A stretch of DNA of 64,000 nt from Anodontia alba (taxonomy: Eukaryota > Mollusca > Bivalvia > Lucinida > Lucinidae), in the NCBI GenBank assembly GCA_964016985.1, contig OZ024828.1:25669543-25733542 (forward strand), given 5' to 3'. The position numbers were made by a program, and so were the translations under genes. Positions 1-10,211 of this stretch are shown here, in pieces (positions within the stretch are counted from its first letter, which is position 1; the number at the start of each line of letters is the position of its first letter). The notes beneath the pieces are model-generated. The model saw only the letters and a list, made by a program, of their open reading frames with translations. It did not search any database and had not been told where the DNA came from.

Positions 1-149
1 CTGGTTTGTAATCAAGCAAACAGGAAGTCTCATAAGTTGTCTCCCTTGTCATAATTGACAGAATCGTCCAAGTGTATAAAGTCCTCTTTTGTGGACTACT
101 ACGATGCCCTGAAGGCGATGCTGAGGCAAATATATTCTACTTTGCCTTA

Positions 150-253
150 TCCCATTTATGTCTAGCGTCCCATGAAAGGGACATTGGCAGAAGTGTACAT
201 CCAGATCAGATGCCGCACAACGCGGCATCTGATCAGGAGCTACACTATTTGCA
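150..253. mobile_element. Family G palindromic MITE
   Basis: The arms are GATCAGATGCCGC and GCGGCATCTGATC around a tiny loop at 218-221. The outer sequences are AAGTGTACATCCA and AGCTACACTATTTGC, a degenerate form of the usual AAACAGTGTAGA ends. Confidence 0.6.
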
Positions 254-460
254 TACAATACAGGAATTTCTGTGAAGAGTGGTTATAATCAAAAGTACCC
301 TTTCTGTTGGATTATGATCTGGTCAAAGGACTTAAGGTGGCATAAATGGGTTAAGCACGTATATACATCCCCACTCAGAAATGATGGAATAAAATCATTT
401 CTCGTTTTTTATACTTGTATGCATTACGCCACTAAAACTCATAACGCTCTGCAAATATCT

Positions 461-1558
461 GGCGGTTGTTGAACCGTAAATTTCTCATTTCGTAAATTTC
501 ACACAATATAAGAAGAATTGGTACCAATACGTCACATTTGCTAAATGTTAAGTTTTACGTATGGTCAGTTTCGATAAATTTTGGGGTCTAAAATTTGTGC
601 TCAAATTTCTCATGTTGATAATTTCTGACGTGTGAAGAATTGGTAAGTATTCGTCACACCTGTGAAAAACTGGCGCGACTTCTTCTTGGTACCAATTTCT
701 CACACATGTGAAGAATTGGTACCAGTTCCTCACACATGTGAAAAATTCGTTGGTAATTTCTGACGTGTAAAGAACTGGTAAGTATTCGTCACACCTATGG
801 CCTAGAAGGTCCCTAAGCATCACAAAAAAACCCAAAAAAACAAACTATTAAATATTCAATAAATCAAGCATCTAGAAATATTTTTATGAAGTTTTATGAA
901 TGTTCCTTCATATTTTTTAGTGTTTTTCTTCACATTTTTGGTGTGACAGAGCGGATACGATTTTGTGACACTGAGAAGACCCAGGTCAAAATGACATGGT
1001 TCCAGGGACATGATTCATATATATAACAAATGGAGACCCCTCAAAAGGTTTATCAAACTTCGAAAAAAAAAAAAAAAAAAAAAAAAAGCCGGTTGCGGTA
1101 GCGAGGCCGTCTACCATTACTTGTTGCCGGGAGTCCCTAGATCGACTCTTGCTAAGACTTGCTATTATAGTTACACAGGCTGGCGGGTCTAGTCGGAAAC
1201 GCCGTGAAAAGGTTTTCTCGCGACTCGGCTCATCTTAAGCATTCTAACTCTTGTCCCAGAAGTTCCACCAGTAAAACATTGAAATTTCCTTCCACGTTTA
1301 TAAAAGTATGGTATTCGTGTGAAGAATTAGAATCGAATGCAAAATGCAGCAGCTTTGGGGGATATTTTATCGATGTGAGGAATATGCATGATTGCTACAT
1401 GAAATTTGACTAGGTGCGTATTTCTCTCACACGTGAGAAATATTGGTATGAAATCCATGACGTATTGGAACCAATTCTTCACGCGCTGTGAGGAATTGGT
1501 ACCAATTCTTCACGTCGAGAAATTTACGAAGTGTGAAATTTACGGTTCAACAGGCGGT
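461..1558. mobile_element. L1: 1.09-kb TIR element with TGTTGAACCGTA ends and 6-bp duplication
   Basis: The element occupies 467-1552. Its left end TGTTGAACCGTAAATTTC and right end GAAATTTACGGTTCAACA are inverted copies, extending about 33 bp with few mismatches. It is flanked by a perfect GGCGGT duplication (461-466 and 1553-1558). The subterminal zones (500-800 and 1415-1515) hold inverted and direct copies of GAATTGGTACCAAT-type motifs and CACACATGTG or CACACGTG palindromes. No transposase frame is present, so it is non-autonomous. The 6-bp duplication does not fit Tc1/mariner or hAT, and the superfamily is not assigned. It is related by its ends to the element at 35581-37627. Confidence 0.7.
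1064..1240 (+). ncRNA. 7SL/SRP-RNA-like stretch inside L1 (tentative)
   Basis: After a run of about 27 A (1061-1087) the sequence starts GCCGGTTGCGGTAGCG and continues through CGGGAG and GATCG blocks. Their order recalls the Alu-domain start of animal 7SL RNA. At about 1193 TCGGAAACG recalls the conserved SRP helix 8 sequence. Spacing between the two parts is shorter than in full 7SL, so at best this is a deleted derivative. The match is from memory and was not aligned. The A-run lies on the 5' side, which is the wrong side for a retroposed 7SL copy in this orientation. Confidence 0.25.
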
Positions 1559-1839
1559 GGCTGAGCTCTTGCGCTAAAACAATGAACAACTACATGTACC
1601 ACAAACCGATATGTAGCGGCTTATAGTTCAGTTGTACTCCAAATCAATAGAAGTGGATTAACAGACGTGAAATATTTATGAACAAAGAGTTGCGAAACTG
1701 GTGTGACAGTTTTCTTCCAATTAACCCTTTCCACCCTGAATTCATTATATAGATTTTTCGTTCGTTGAATTTAGACATTCCTGTTGTTCCTGAAAGGAAT
1801 GTCAGCCAAAATCCAAAACAGATTGACAAAGAGTATAGA

Positions 1840-2075
1840 TCCTGATGAAACGGCTAGGGGGACAACTTTTGTTTGATTTTCTATAATTGAGACCCTTTTG
1901 GGAAGAGGTCTATTCTTGAAGAGGTCTTCTCTTTTACATGTAGTGTAGACCCCTTTTCAGAAGTTTGGCAAAATATTTGGAGAATGTTTATTTCCTTATA
2001 GCGTATTATCTCCTTTCGAAAGGACTTGGTGTTCAGCAAGCAAACAGAAAGTCCCAAAAAGTTGTCTGCCTTGTT
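1840..2075. mobile_element. Family I repeat (CTTTTAGAGTAGAC-type)
   Basis: Opposed TAGACC/GGTCTA segments and CCCTTTTCAGAAG/CCCTTTTGGGAAG segments surround 1890-1960. This matches copies at 8775, 18120, 37650, 50865, 54720 and 55085. The 3' side continues with GGTGTTCAGCAAGCAAACAG, also seen at 50920. Confidence 0.45.
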
Positions 2076-2240
2076 CAAAGTGGATACAAATATCTACATT
2101 GTATCCAGTCCCTTTTAAGTGCTGAAACGAGTTTTCGTTCTATTTTAATGCGTTTTAAATGTGTATACACGCACATAAACATACAACTATTCAGAATTAA
2201 TTGCATTTCGACAAAAGTGCATGTATTTTGCACGATTCGA

Positions 2241-2267
2241 GTTTTTTTTTTTTTTTTTTTTTTTTTT
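2241..2267. repeat. Poly-T tract
   Basis: An uninterrupted T run. It is one of about sixteen long A/T homopolymers in the window. Confidence 0.9.
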
Positions 2268-2319
2268 CGTCGCTTGCGTATCATAGTGTTGTAATTTCAA
2301 AATATCGAAAATTGAGACA

Positions 2320-2646
2320 TAGTTGACTCTCGCTATCTCGAACTCGCTTATCTCGAATAACCGCTTATCTCGAAGAGAAAATCTGTTCCCTGCCTAAACA
2401 TGAAAATCTAACAACATGTAAAACATATTGTGGAAAAGAGGAGAAATTGCTCCGAAGCAATTTCTCCTCTTTTCCACAATATTTTCAATACATCTCTAAA
2501 TTCAAGAGTCCAATTACACATATATTTGTTAAATGTGGTTAATCGAATTAGTTTTCCTCAATTCTGCAAATCTGATATATCGAAATACGGATATCAAGAA
2601 GCATTTCAGAGAGTCCCTTGGAATTCGAAATAGCGAGAGTCGACTG
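2320..2646. mobile_element. B1: pogo/Tigger-like MITE
   Basis: The ends are AGTTGACTCTCGCTATCTCGA and GAAATAGCGAGAGTCGACTG. The internal fold-back AGGAGAAATTGCTCC/GGAGCAATTTCTCCT is centred near 2456. This is one of four family B copies. The left base is degenerate, so the TA duplication is not clean here. Confidence 0.75.
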
Positions 2647-3190
2647 TATTTGTATCGTTGTAACCAGGCTATCAAGCTGTACAAGGTCATGTAGGTTATA
2701 TCACTGTATTGTTATATTGAAAGAATTATTTTGTGTATCATTCTATTCTATCTCAAATTTGTATCAGGCGACCAAGCAGTCTTGTACTTTCCTGTCACAT
2801 GATCAAGTTTCTGAAAATATTTAGCTGAATTTTAGCTTCATAGTGTCGTATCTTCAAGGAACACTATGATACTCAAATGAACGCAATGCTGTCCGTTTTG
2901 ATTTCTGTTTTGCTTGTTGTGATTGAGGGTGGCGTCGGGGCCCGAGGTGGGGTTGGTCGGCTGTGGGGGTGCTTAAGGGCGCACAGTTTGCAAATGGTAT
3001 ATATATATGATTATTTGCTACTGTATTTCCCCATTTAAAGGGCTCTTTTAGTTATAATACCGAATCAAAGAAACCTTTTTAACTTCTAATATTTTGGATT
3101 GAAATTAGATATCACATGAAATAATTGCCACTTGAAATAAAATCAATTTATGATTCCGGTAAACAGTACGTGTATCGCGTGGACCGCATT
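2647..3190. other. Non-coding stretch, nothing assigned
   Basis: Unique-looking AT-rich DNA with a short G-rich patch at 2927-2985. The frames are short and unconvincing. Confidence 0.4.
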
Positions 3191-3476
3191 ATCACGAAAA
3201 CATACCTATCTAAGTTTGTCCCCCTTAAACCCGATTTTTATATTGTAAACCTGGGGTTTAAATGGGTAAACATTTTTCTTATTTCTATTCAAAAACACAG
3301 ATTGTGGGTACTCGTTAGAACCGCCTCGCCGAGGCGGTTCTAACGAGTACCCACAATCTATGTTTTGAGCAGAAATATGAAAAACATCGGAGATTTTTAT
3401 CTGAAAATTTTCAGTTTTTTGGAAGTAAAATTTTCAATATATTTGAATAGGCGTGTTTTCGTAATGTGTTGAGATT
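3191..3476 (+). mobile_element. A1: family A palindromic-core MITE
   Basis: The left end is ATCACGAAAACATACC and the right end is GTGTTTTCGTAATG. Subterminal blocks CCCTTAAACCCGATTTTTAT and GGGTTTAAATGGGTAAACAT form a first hairpin. The core palindrome (about 3299-3361) folds on GCCTCG/CGAGGC. No target duplication is visible. Confidence 0.8.
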
Positions 3477-3499
3477 ATTATTCAGATTAAAGCTTAACA

Positions 3500-3692
3500 T
3501 GCTGGGTAAAAAAAAAAATCAGCAGAAGACATTTTGAAATCCTTTTTCTTACTTCTCCAAGTGAAAAAGGCTTTGACATTTCATACAAATTGTCTCCTAG
3601 GGAGACGATGAGACAACTTGTCAACGCCTGTTTTCTCAGAAAATGAGAAACAAAAATCACCAGTCTGTCGTCTGCTGAATTAGCCTTGAGTG
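3500..3692. mobile_element. F1: palindromic MITE with TCAGCAGACGAC-type ends
   Basis: Ends ATCAGCAGAAGAC and GTCGTCTGCTGAAT bracket a fold-back around TGTCTCCTAGGGAGAC (3588-3606). Other copies start near 4053, 14735, 30287, 51765, 60880 and 62490. Confidence 0.7.
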
Positions 3693-4052
3693 TGATCAAG
3701 GTTAAAAAAGAAAATATTATGTTATTTGTTTCTTTAATAATATTGTGTTCAATACCTGTTTTTATTTTGAGATTAATTACAAGAAAAACAATAACAGGTT
3801 TAAATAGGTATAACAATGTGTATAAAAGATGTGAAATGCACAAAAATTGCCCTTCTGCCTTATGTAAACAGAAAGGTCAGATCAGTATGCGACTATGCAC
3901 CTTTACTGATCAGGGTTTTCTCTGTTCATCGGTAAATACTACGATATCCACTGCTTCTGTAAGCGGGAGATGATGACACTGTTCAGATTGCGCGAATGCA
4001 CAGGCTAACCTGACCTCCGTTGTGCGCTTAAGTTTGTACGCACTGACCATCA

Positions 4053-4270
4053 TTAACCTTTCCCACTGAATGAGCTAATTCAGCAGGCGACAAATTGCTA
4101 ATATTTTTATTATTTTTGTTTTCCAAAAAAATAGGCTTTGACATTTCATGCAAATTGTCTCCCCTAAGAGACAATTTGTATGAATTGTCAAAGCCTATTT
4201 TCTGGGAAAAAATGAGAAAAGTATTTCAAATATCGCCTGCGGAAATATTAAAACAGCATTCTGGGTGTTA
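4053..4270. mobile_element. F2: palindromic MITE
   Basis: TTCAGCAGGCGAC and CGCCTGCGGAAA ends. The central arms TTTGACATTTCATGCAAATT and AATTTGTATGAATTGTCAAA meet near 4167. Confidence 0.7.
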
Positions 4271-5149
4271 ATGAACAAGATGGGTTCGATAGTCATGGTT
4301 GGGTAACTCTAGTCAAAAGAAACAATACGGTGGTCCAAGTAGAAAAATACATTCTACAACATTGTTAGAGACCAATTTGCTCATCCAGACAAACCTGCGC
4401 ACCGGCGTTGTGTAATCAGAGTCTTCATTGAGTCACCTATTTTTATTCTACACATGCTTAAGCAAACGGTAAGCAGACAGTGGAGGCCTTCAGACAGGGG
4501 TATACCCGTATTCAGGTCTAATCGTAAAGGTTCCTTGTTACTTGATGCCTCAGAAAGCACACAAGGACAGATCTATTTCCTTGTGCTTTGTACAGCACAT
4601 ACCTAAGCTCTTAAGGTAAACTGATGCATCTGAAGGATTTCGTCATCGGACGGAAAAGGGAGACAAATTGTGCATATAGAAAGTTCTCTCCCTGCTATTG
4701 AACCGTTTCAAAATTTGGAGTACTCTAAAATAAAAGCACTTGCACAGAAAGAGAGCAAGATATTTCCGTTAAGAGAAGCCCCTAACGATAATTGTGGCAA
4801 ATATCCCCTACGCCATAGTTATGTCCCTTGGGAAGACACCTGTTTCCCTTAATTTAAGATTCCTTAATGTACTATGAAATTTTAGTCATCAAGTTCAGAT
4901 ATTTATTCAAAACAGTGCATCTGAATGATACTACATGATCGCTTATATCAACGGAATATAAGGATTAGAATATCTCTGGAATATTGCTTAGTTTTCTGCT
5001 TAACGCATCAAATTTCTATTCGTATTATGAACACGACAAGCGAGAAAAGGTACCGTACGGCATACGTAAACAACAAAGACTATAATGACATGTAAACCGA
5101 AGTACTTAGATGCTGTTATACGTCGTTCTGAAGAAACATACATGTAACT

Positions 5150-5215
5150 GATGAAATGCGCAGGTCCTAATCAGACTGCGCATGCGCAGTCTGATCAGGG
5201 CCTGCGCATTTCGCA
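5150..5215. mobile_element. Family E fragment upstream of the first USP-like exon
   Basis: GCGCAGGTCCTAATCAGACT is followed by GCGCATGCGCAGTCTGATCA, a compact inverted repeat centred near 5187. It is the closest repeat to the ATG at 5324 and lies where a promoter would be expected. Confidence 0.5.
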
Positions 5216-5323
5216 TATGCCGGAAGTCATCTTTTGCATTCCGTCGTCCTAATAGATTGAGTGTTTTGGCAGGTTTGGTTACAAGGATAAGTGGTTCCAA
5301 AAGGCGAACATAACATTATAAGT

Positions 5324-5402
5324 ATGGCTTTATTTCATGAGGGCGGAGATAAAGTGATTCTGTGTGTGGATAATAGTAAACATTCTGACTGGGCGTTCGA
5401 TT
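5324..5402 (+). CDS. Candidate first coding exon of a universal-stress-protein-like gene
   Basis: The exon starts at ATG 5324 and encodes 26 codons plus one base, then meets a strong donor (GTAAGT) at 5403. The protein contains VILCVDNSKHSDWAFD. This matches the N-terminal beta strand and VDxSxHSxxAF motif of the USP/UspA fold, where the Asp and following residues line the nucleotide-binding site. The exon ends in phase 1, so the next codon begins with T, as expected for the usual AF(D/E)W or AF(D/E)Y continuation. A second exon of identical length and phase lies at 30663. USPs are cytosolic stress-response proteins, and the family is multigene in bivalves (general knowledge). No second exon was found, so the gene could be a long-intron gene, a truncated copy or a pseudogene. 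A family E repeat lies about 110 bp upstream. Confidence 0.6.
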
Positions 5403-5527
5403 GTAAGTTTGTCTTGTTATTCTTTAGCATTGTTCGTACATGTGTGTGCCACTAAAATGAAATGCTCTAGCATATACATAGATTCAGAAAAAAATGGAGA
5501 GATATTTGTTTTATTTATCCATGGACA

Positions 5528-5620
5528 CATTTATTATGGATATTCATTAAAAGTGCCTCGGATAGGCACTTCTTATGAGTACCTACAATATATGCATTGT
5601 ATATTTTTCACGGAGACAGG

Positions 5621-5652
<32 letters not shown>
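5528..5652. repeat. Degenerate GTACTC-type palindrome followed by poly-A
   Basis: ATGGATATTCATTAAAAGTG, CCTCGGATAGG and CACTTCTTATGAGTACCTAC form an imperfect palindrome of the same pattern as the family A core. A run of about 32 A follows at 5621. No flanking element was recognised. It sits in the first intron of the USP-like gene at 5324. Confidence 0.45.
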
Positions 5653-5653
<1 letters not shown>

Positions 5654-5821
5654 ATTATGTGGGTACCCTTTCGTATCTAGAGCTATGCTGTAAGTGTATT
5701 TGCCATATTTAAACTGTCAGATCTATGGTCTTGAGTGTATATTGTACTGTCCGTACGCAAGTTTTATATGAAGGTACATGTTAGTCGCGATTTCTGTCAA
5801 AACATGTAGACTTTGACCGAG

Positions 5822-6136
5822 TCAAACGTAAATAGTGACATTTACCATAATGGGTATCTGATGTATAAATCCAAGAATGCTACCGGTCATGACGTAGTAT
5901 GAGATTCCCAGGTTAATATTGAAATGTGACTCGGGTTCAGCCTTTCCGACAAGATTACATATCATGTCTGCCCAGTGAAGCCACAGATCAACTTGCACAT
6001 CCACCCATTCTAAGCAGAACCTCTGCCACCCGTCTAAATAAGGCTGGAATGTTTGGCTACCCATAGAGCGCAAAGCAATGACTCTGATTAGCCTGTCCAT
6101 TTGCTTGGCAGACATGCGATATTGTAGCAAATGCTG
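5822..6136 (-). other. Unassigned possible coding fragment
   Basis: The minus strand is open for about 102 codons with unusually protein-like composition: SQTFQPYLDGWQRFCLEWV, then WLHWADMICNLVGKAEP. Possible splice sites bracket it, with CACAG before about 6136 and GTAAAT near 5840. The Tyr/Trp-rich helical stretch is loosely reminiscent of the N-terminal SAM-like domain of tyrosine recombinases, as found in DIRS elements, but no catalytic domain is present. No repeat family recognised here covers it. It could be a retroelement crumb, a host exon or noise. Confidence 0.2.
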
Positions 6137-6527
6137 TGCCCTGGTTTATTTTAGTAAATTGTGTGGCGTAATTCACATTTGTTTAGTACAGCTTCTACCA
6201 TCTACCATCATTGTATATGGGCATGATCATTAATGCAAGTAAGAGGGTACAAGTCAAAGATTAAGAACAGAATGACGCCGCCTAACAGATTGTCTTATCT
6301 TATCTACAATGTTTGCAAAAAGTGTTCTGTTAGTCTGTAGGCTTGGCATGATTGAAAATAATATATTTTACATGAATTGCTGAGTCAAAATTCAAGTTGT
6401 TCCCTCATAAAAGCAGGTATCTTCTTTTTCATAAGAATAAACATATGAATCTTTAATAACCGTTACGTCACACGGAGACTACCGAAATGTCAATGCAAAA
6501 TAAAAGTAGCACACAGTAAACATTCTT

Positions 6528-6605
6528 CCCAGAAGGCACACAACATCAAAATGACGTCGCATCGACGTTGATACGACGTCATTTTAACGTTGTGTGCCTG
6601 CTGGG
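6528..6605. mobile_element. J1: compact MITE with CCCAG ends
   Basis: CCCAGAAGGCACACAAC and GTTGTGTGCCTGCTGGG ends with ACGTCGCATCGACGT-type internal repeats. Copies J2-J5 begin at 27373, 56052, 57230 and 61849. Confidence 0.65.
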
Positions 6606-7003
6606 TTCAAATTTTACCATGTTGTATAATACTGGATTCTAAAAGCTATTTCAGATGCACCATTCACATTGTAAAAGATGCATATATTATTTCTGTTTTC
6701 TTAATTCTTCATCAGGGTACATGTACATAATATTATTGTGGGTTCTCATTAAACATTTATTGTGATACTCACTGAAATCGCCTAGATATCTTCACAGCAA
6801 TTACAAGGAGAAAGGGTTCATTTTTAAAAAAAAGAAAACCCTGCCTGCATTTATTTAAGTCCACTTATTACAATTATACGCCAGCTATATATAAATATAA
6901 ATATAAATATAAATATATATCATTTAAGATGTAAACAAACTTAAACAAAGAATTCCGCCCAGGATCAATACTGATGCAAGTACTTCAGAAAAAAGTGTAA
7001 AGG

Positions 7004-7041
7004 GGGTGGGGCGGGGGGGGGGGGGGGCGGGGGGAGGGGAT
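7004..7041. repeat. G-rich low-complexity tract
   Basis: Runs of G up to about 15, interrupted by single C or A. It directly abuts the tRNA-like sequence and could form G-quadruplex structure. Confidence 0.8.
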
Positions 7042-7052
7042 ATGAGATACCA

Positions 7053-7141
7053 CTGGGTTGAGTGAGGTTCGAACCCACGCCGGCTTCGACGGCGGCGCCT
7101 AGCCCGTCAGGGTCAGGAGAAATAACCACTGCACCACTACG
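7053..7141 (-). tRNA. tRNA-like sequence (pseudogene or SINE head)
   Basis: The minus strand reads GTAGTGGTGCAGTGGTTA, a plausible box A/D-loop, followed 40 bp later by GGTTCGAACC, a perfect box B. The spacing allows a long variable arm, as in Ser or Leu tRNAs. The acceptor ends do not pair well, so a functional tRNA is unlikely. The poly-C run downstream on this strand is unusual for a SINE tail. Confidence 0.4.
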
Positions 7142-7199
7142 CTTGTTAAAAACAAGTTTCATGGAACAGTATTATGCTTGATATATATTATATATATGT

Positions 7200-7200
7200 A

Positions 7201-7254
<54 letters not shown>
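7200..7254. repeat. (GT)n microsatellite
   Basis: About 25 GT units, directly preceded by a TA/TATG-rich segment. Confidence 0.95.
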
Positions 7255-7255
<1 letters not shown>

Positions 7256-8192
7256 CGCTACATATTTCTTGTTTTTAAGAGTAGTTTGCAAACTAAACTA
7301 AAAAGATAAATATGTTTGGGCATTAGTGCCTGTGTTTATAACTGCTGAACACAGTCAAGCATGAGAACCAACTAATGGTCTACAGCCATCATCATTAACT
7401 CTGAATAAAACCATCAACACATGATACATTATTACTACCCATGTGTGATGGATGTCATATAGCCTACAATGCTACAGCCTCGCAGACCAAGCATAAAAGC
7501 TGCAGAGGACACGGAAAAGGAGCTTGTAGAAATGGTATGCAAACAAAAAAAAAAAAAAAAAAAAAGTAATAAGTAATATGAAAGTAATATGTGATCTTGA
7601 CCCTGCAGTCTTTAGTACAAGGAAGTTGCATAGAATCAAAGTAAATGATGCTACAAACCATCAAACTAAATATACAACATTATTATCTTAAGCCTACGAA
7701 TTGACATTGAGGCTACGAATGGTTGTTATAATCAGATAATGAAATGGTTTGTCTTGAAACTGCAGTAACACGGGCGTATGGATTGTAAATAATAGTGTGT
7801 AGAGTGCATAGCACAGGTTTCGTCCAGAATTTTGAGCCTAGTAGCTGTTTTTCACTAAACAGGTTCATCAGGAAAGATTTTTAAAACAAAGCTTTGCTAA
7901 TTCAGTGATCATATAAACAGTCATGAGGAAATAAGGCCAAAATAGACAAAGTGTCAGGAGGAACCTTAAGGGACCGGGCATACTTTGTAGATTTCCTTCC
8001 ATTTCTACAGGAGACATTTTTTGTTACTCCCATTAGCATTTTTGTTTAACATTTTGTGTTCTGTTGGGCGTTCTAAGATGGCTGTTCTGTTGTAACTTTT
8101 ATTTCTGTTTGTATGTCGGCTATTGCGACTGAGATGTTGTATTATCATCGTTTGTTTCTCATAGATTGACCTCTTCTTCTTGCGGGAAGGCT

Positions 8193-8273
8193 ATGTATCG
8201 TGATAGTGGCCTTCTCTGGGTAACTTCATTTATATTTTTCTGTTTGCCATCTGTTTGCTATTCTTCTGGAAAC
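8193..8273 (+). CDS. Candidate first exon encoding a signal-peptide-like segment
   Basis: ATG 8193 opens 27 codons that end in phase 0 at a GTGAGT donor (8274). The peptide has a short charged start (MYRD), then the hydrophobic run LLWVTSFIFFCLPSVC followed by small and polar residues (YSSGN). This is the layout of a cleaved secretory signal. A pyrimidine-rich tract ending in CATAG at about 8163 could be an acceptor of a 5' UTR exon. A longer in-frame ATG at 8166 would add nine residues but lacks a typical signal n-region. A small palindrome, GCTCTGGGTAC/GTACCCAGAGC, begins directly after the donor at 8286. No downstream exon was recognised, so the product is unknown and could be a chance frame. 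Confidence 0.3.
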
Positions 8274-8285
8274 GTGAGTAGAATT

Positions 8286-8323
8286 GGGCGTCGCTCTGGG
8301 TACGAGTACCCAGAGCGACGTCC
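8286..8323. repeat. Perfect small palindrome
   Basis: GCGTCGCTCTGGGTAC and GTACCCAGAGCGACGT abut with no loop, 12 bp after the donor of the exon at 8193. The GGGTAC module resembles the family A core. Confidence 0.6.
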
Positions 8324-8449
8324 AGTACTACTGACGTCCACTCGGAATGAAACGAATTCGCGCCAACATTTAGAAGGCAGACAAAACAATTAACACAGAA
8401 TTTTCTGCCCAGAAATATACCCTCTCGTCTTAAGGAAGAATTGAGAGAG

Positions 8450-8485
<36 letters not shown>

Positions 8486-8492
8486 AAAAAAA
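8450..8492. repeat. Poly-A tract
   Basis: About 33 A, a G, then seven more. Not clearly the tail of any recognised retroposon. Confidence 0.85.
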
Positions 8493-8774
8493 TACTACAC
8501 ATTTTATGGCACATAACAGAAACCTTACAACAATACAGTATTCAGATAATACAAGTTTTATCACTTATTGATGTAGACGTAGGCAACCTTATGCCATAAT
8601 AGCCACATTAAAATCTTGACTTTATGTAACATTTTGTCGAAGCATTGAATAACACATTTATGCGATACACGAAAACTGTGTTTATTTATGTTGCCATAGT
8701 AACAAACTGAATAAGTAAATCACGTAGATTCTTTATTGGGTTTTAGTATACATTAAGATGAATTGGTATACTTT

Positions 8775-9010
8775 CAAAGAATGCATCTCTGTCAAAATTG
8801 AGCTGGTTCCTTTCTGAAAAAGGGTCAACTGTAGAAGGAACAAATCCCAGCTAGCATTCTACATAAATCTACAGCGGGCCGTTATTGGCCCGTCAGCTAC
8901 CCTGACGGGCCGATAACGGCCCGCTGTAGATGTATGTAGAATGCTACTGGGATTCGCTATCCTTGGGAGCAAATTCTTTCCTTTTAGAGTAGACTCATTT
9001 ACAGAAAGGT
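8775..9010. mobile_element. Family I repeat split by an H element
   Basis: TCTGAAAAAGGGTCAACTGT on the left and GGGAGCAAATTCTTTCCTTT on the right are the two arms. Element H1 occupies 8846-8951 between them, so H1 inserted after family I. Confidence 0.6.
8846..8951. mobile_element. H1: fold-back MITE with CCCAGCTAGCATTCT ends
   Basis: A long palindrome: CTACAGCGGGCCGTTA and TAACGGCCCGCTGTAG, with ACGGGCC/GGCCCGT inner arms and a CAGCTACCCTG centre. It is nested in a family I element. H2 and H3 lie at 40069 and 56952. Confidence 0.75.
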
Positions 9011-10210
9011 CTTAATGTGCAGGAAAGTCAAACAAGACGTCACAAAATTTGTCTCGCTGGTATAAATGGTAGAAAAAACAACAAATCTACCTGTCTTATA
9101 CGGTCCCTTGTTAGCCTCAGCAGGACGTCACGATATTAAAACCACTCTAATACATGATTTCCTGAATCGTAGACAAGTGTCGTTAGCAAACAAATAAATA
9201 TACGAGATAGTAAAATCCGTTCTCAGCTGTCATTTAACTTCACATTTGTTTCGAAATTTATACATAGCAATGCTACAAATCTATCTAAGAATATAGATTA
9301 GTTGCTTAGGTTACGTTTATACTGCCAGCCTTCTTATATGCCTAATGTACCTCTATATTTTATGATAAATCCATAGTCATGCATATTTTATATTCCTTAA
9401 GTGTGTCCTCAATTGCTAGATTGTTTCATAACAAGGTAAAAGAACCGAAAACATACGTTCAGATATTTCAAATTCAATAATTCGTTTTCAGGGACAAATA
9501 TTAGCCACAGGCACATACTATCTGGCACCTGTTTGTCCCTGAAGAAAATATGTTATATTAGAAAGATCTATAATTTTTGTTTCTGTCACATGGCGTTCTG
9601 TTGATCGTGGCTCTACCAGGAACCAAAGCCTTCGTTTGACGCGGCTAAATACGTGGGCTAGTCATCACATTAAATTTCTGACCCTTTGAGTCCAAAATTT
9701 TATTATACACAATTTAATTTAGTTGCGTTTTAAAGCTCGGAAATAAAATCAGAAACCCGCTTTTTATTAAACCACCAGCTGAAAGGGGCGGAGCTTAACT
9801 TTGCTTTAATACACAAGAGAAAGCATGTTAAGCTGAAAGCTTAAACGTTAACTTGTTTGTAATAAATAAAAGGAGACAGCATTTCAAAATGGTTTGCTAA
9901 TTGTTCACATAAAATAGGAATTGTCATTTCAAGGGTGACGATGTAAATGAAATGTCATGTTAGAGCTTAAATTGTATATGAGACGGAAAACGTACATGTA
10001 ATGCGTACTTACAAAATGTATCAGTCTTCGTCTAGACCAGACAGCGACCTGATAAATTTGTCTCGGAAAGGTCAAAAAATGTCAGTCACCCTGCGAAGAT
10101 GGCCAATTTTTTTTGGCATTTTGCTATTCTCCTGTGAGAGAATGTCGACGCTGTTTTCCTCGTTTTGTCTTATTATCTGTAAAATATCACCTGCTGACTG
10201 GATTTATCGA
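9011..10210. other. Non-coding stretch with one imperfect inverted repeat
   Basis: Mostly AT-rich and unassigned. TCAGGGACAAATATTAG and CACCTGTTTGTCCCTGA face each other at 9489-9541. Nothing else was recognised. Confidence 0.45.
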
Positions 10211-10211
10211 T

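Noticed and set aside
6965..7162. Proline-rich C-terminal frame on the minus strand
   Set aside because: The proline run comes from the poly-G tract, and the rest is the tRNA-like sequence.
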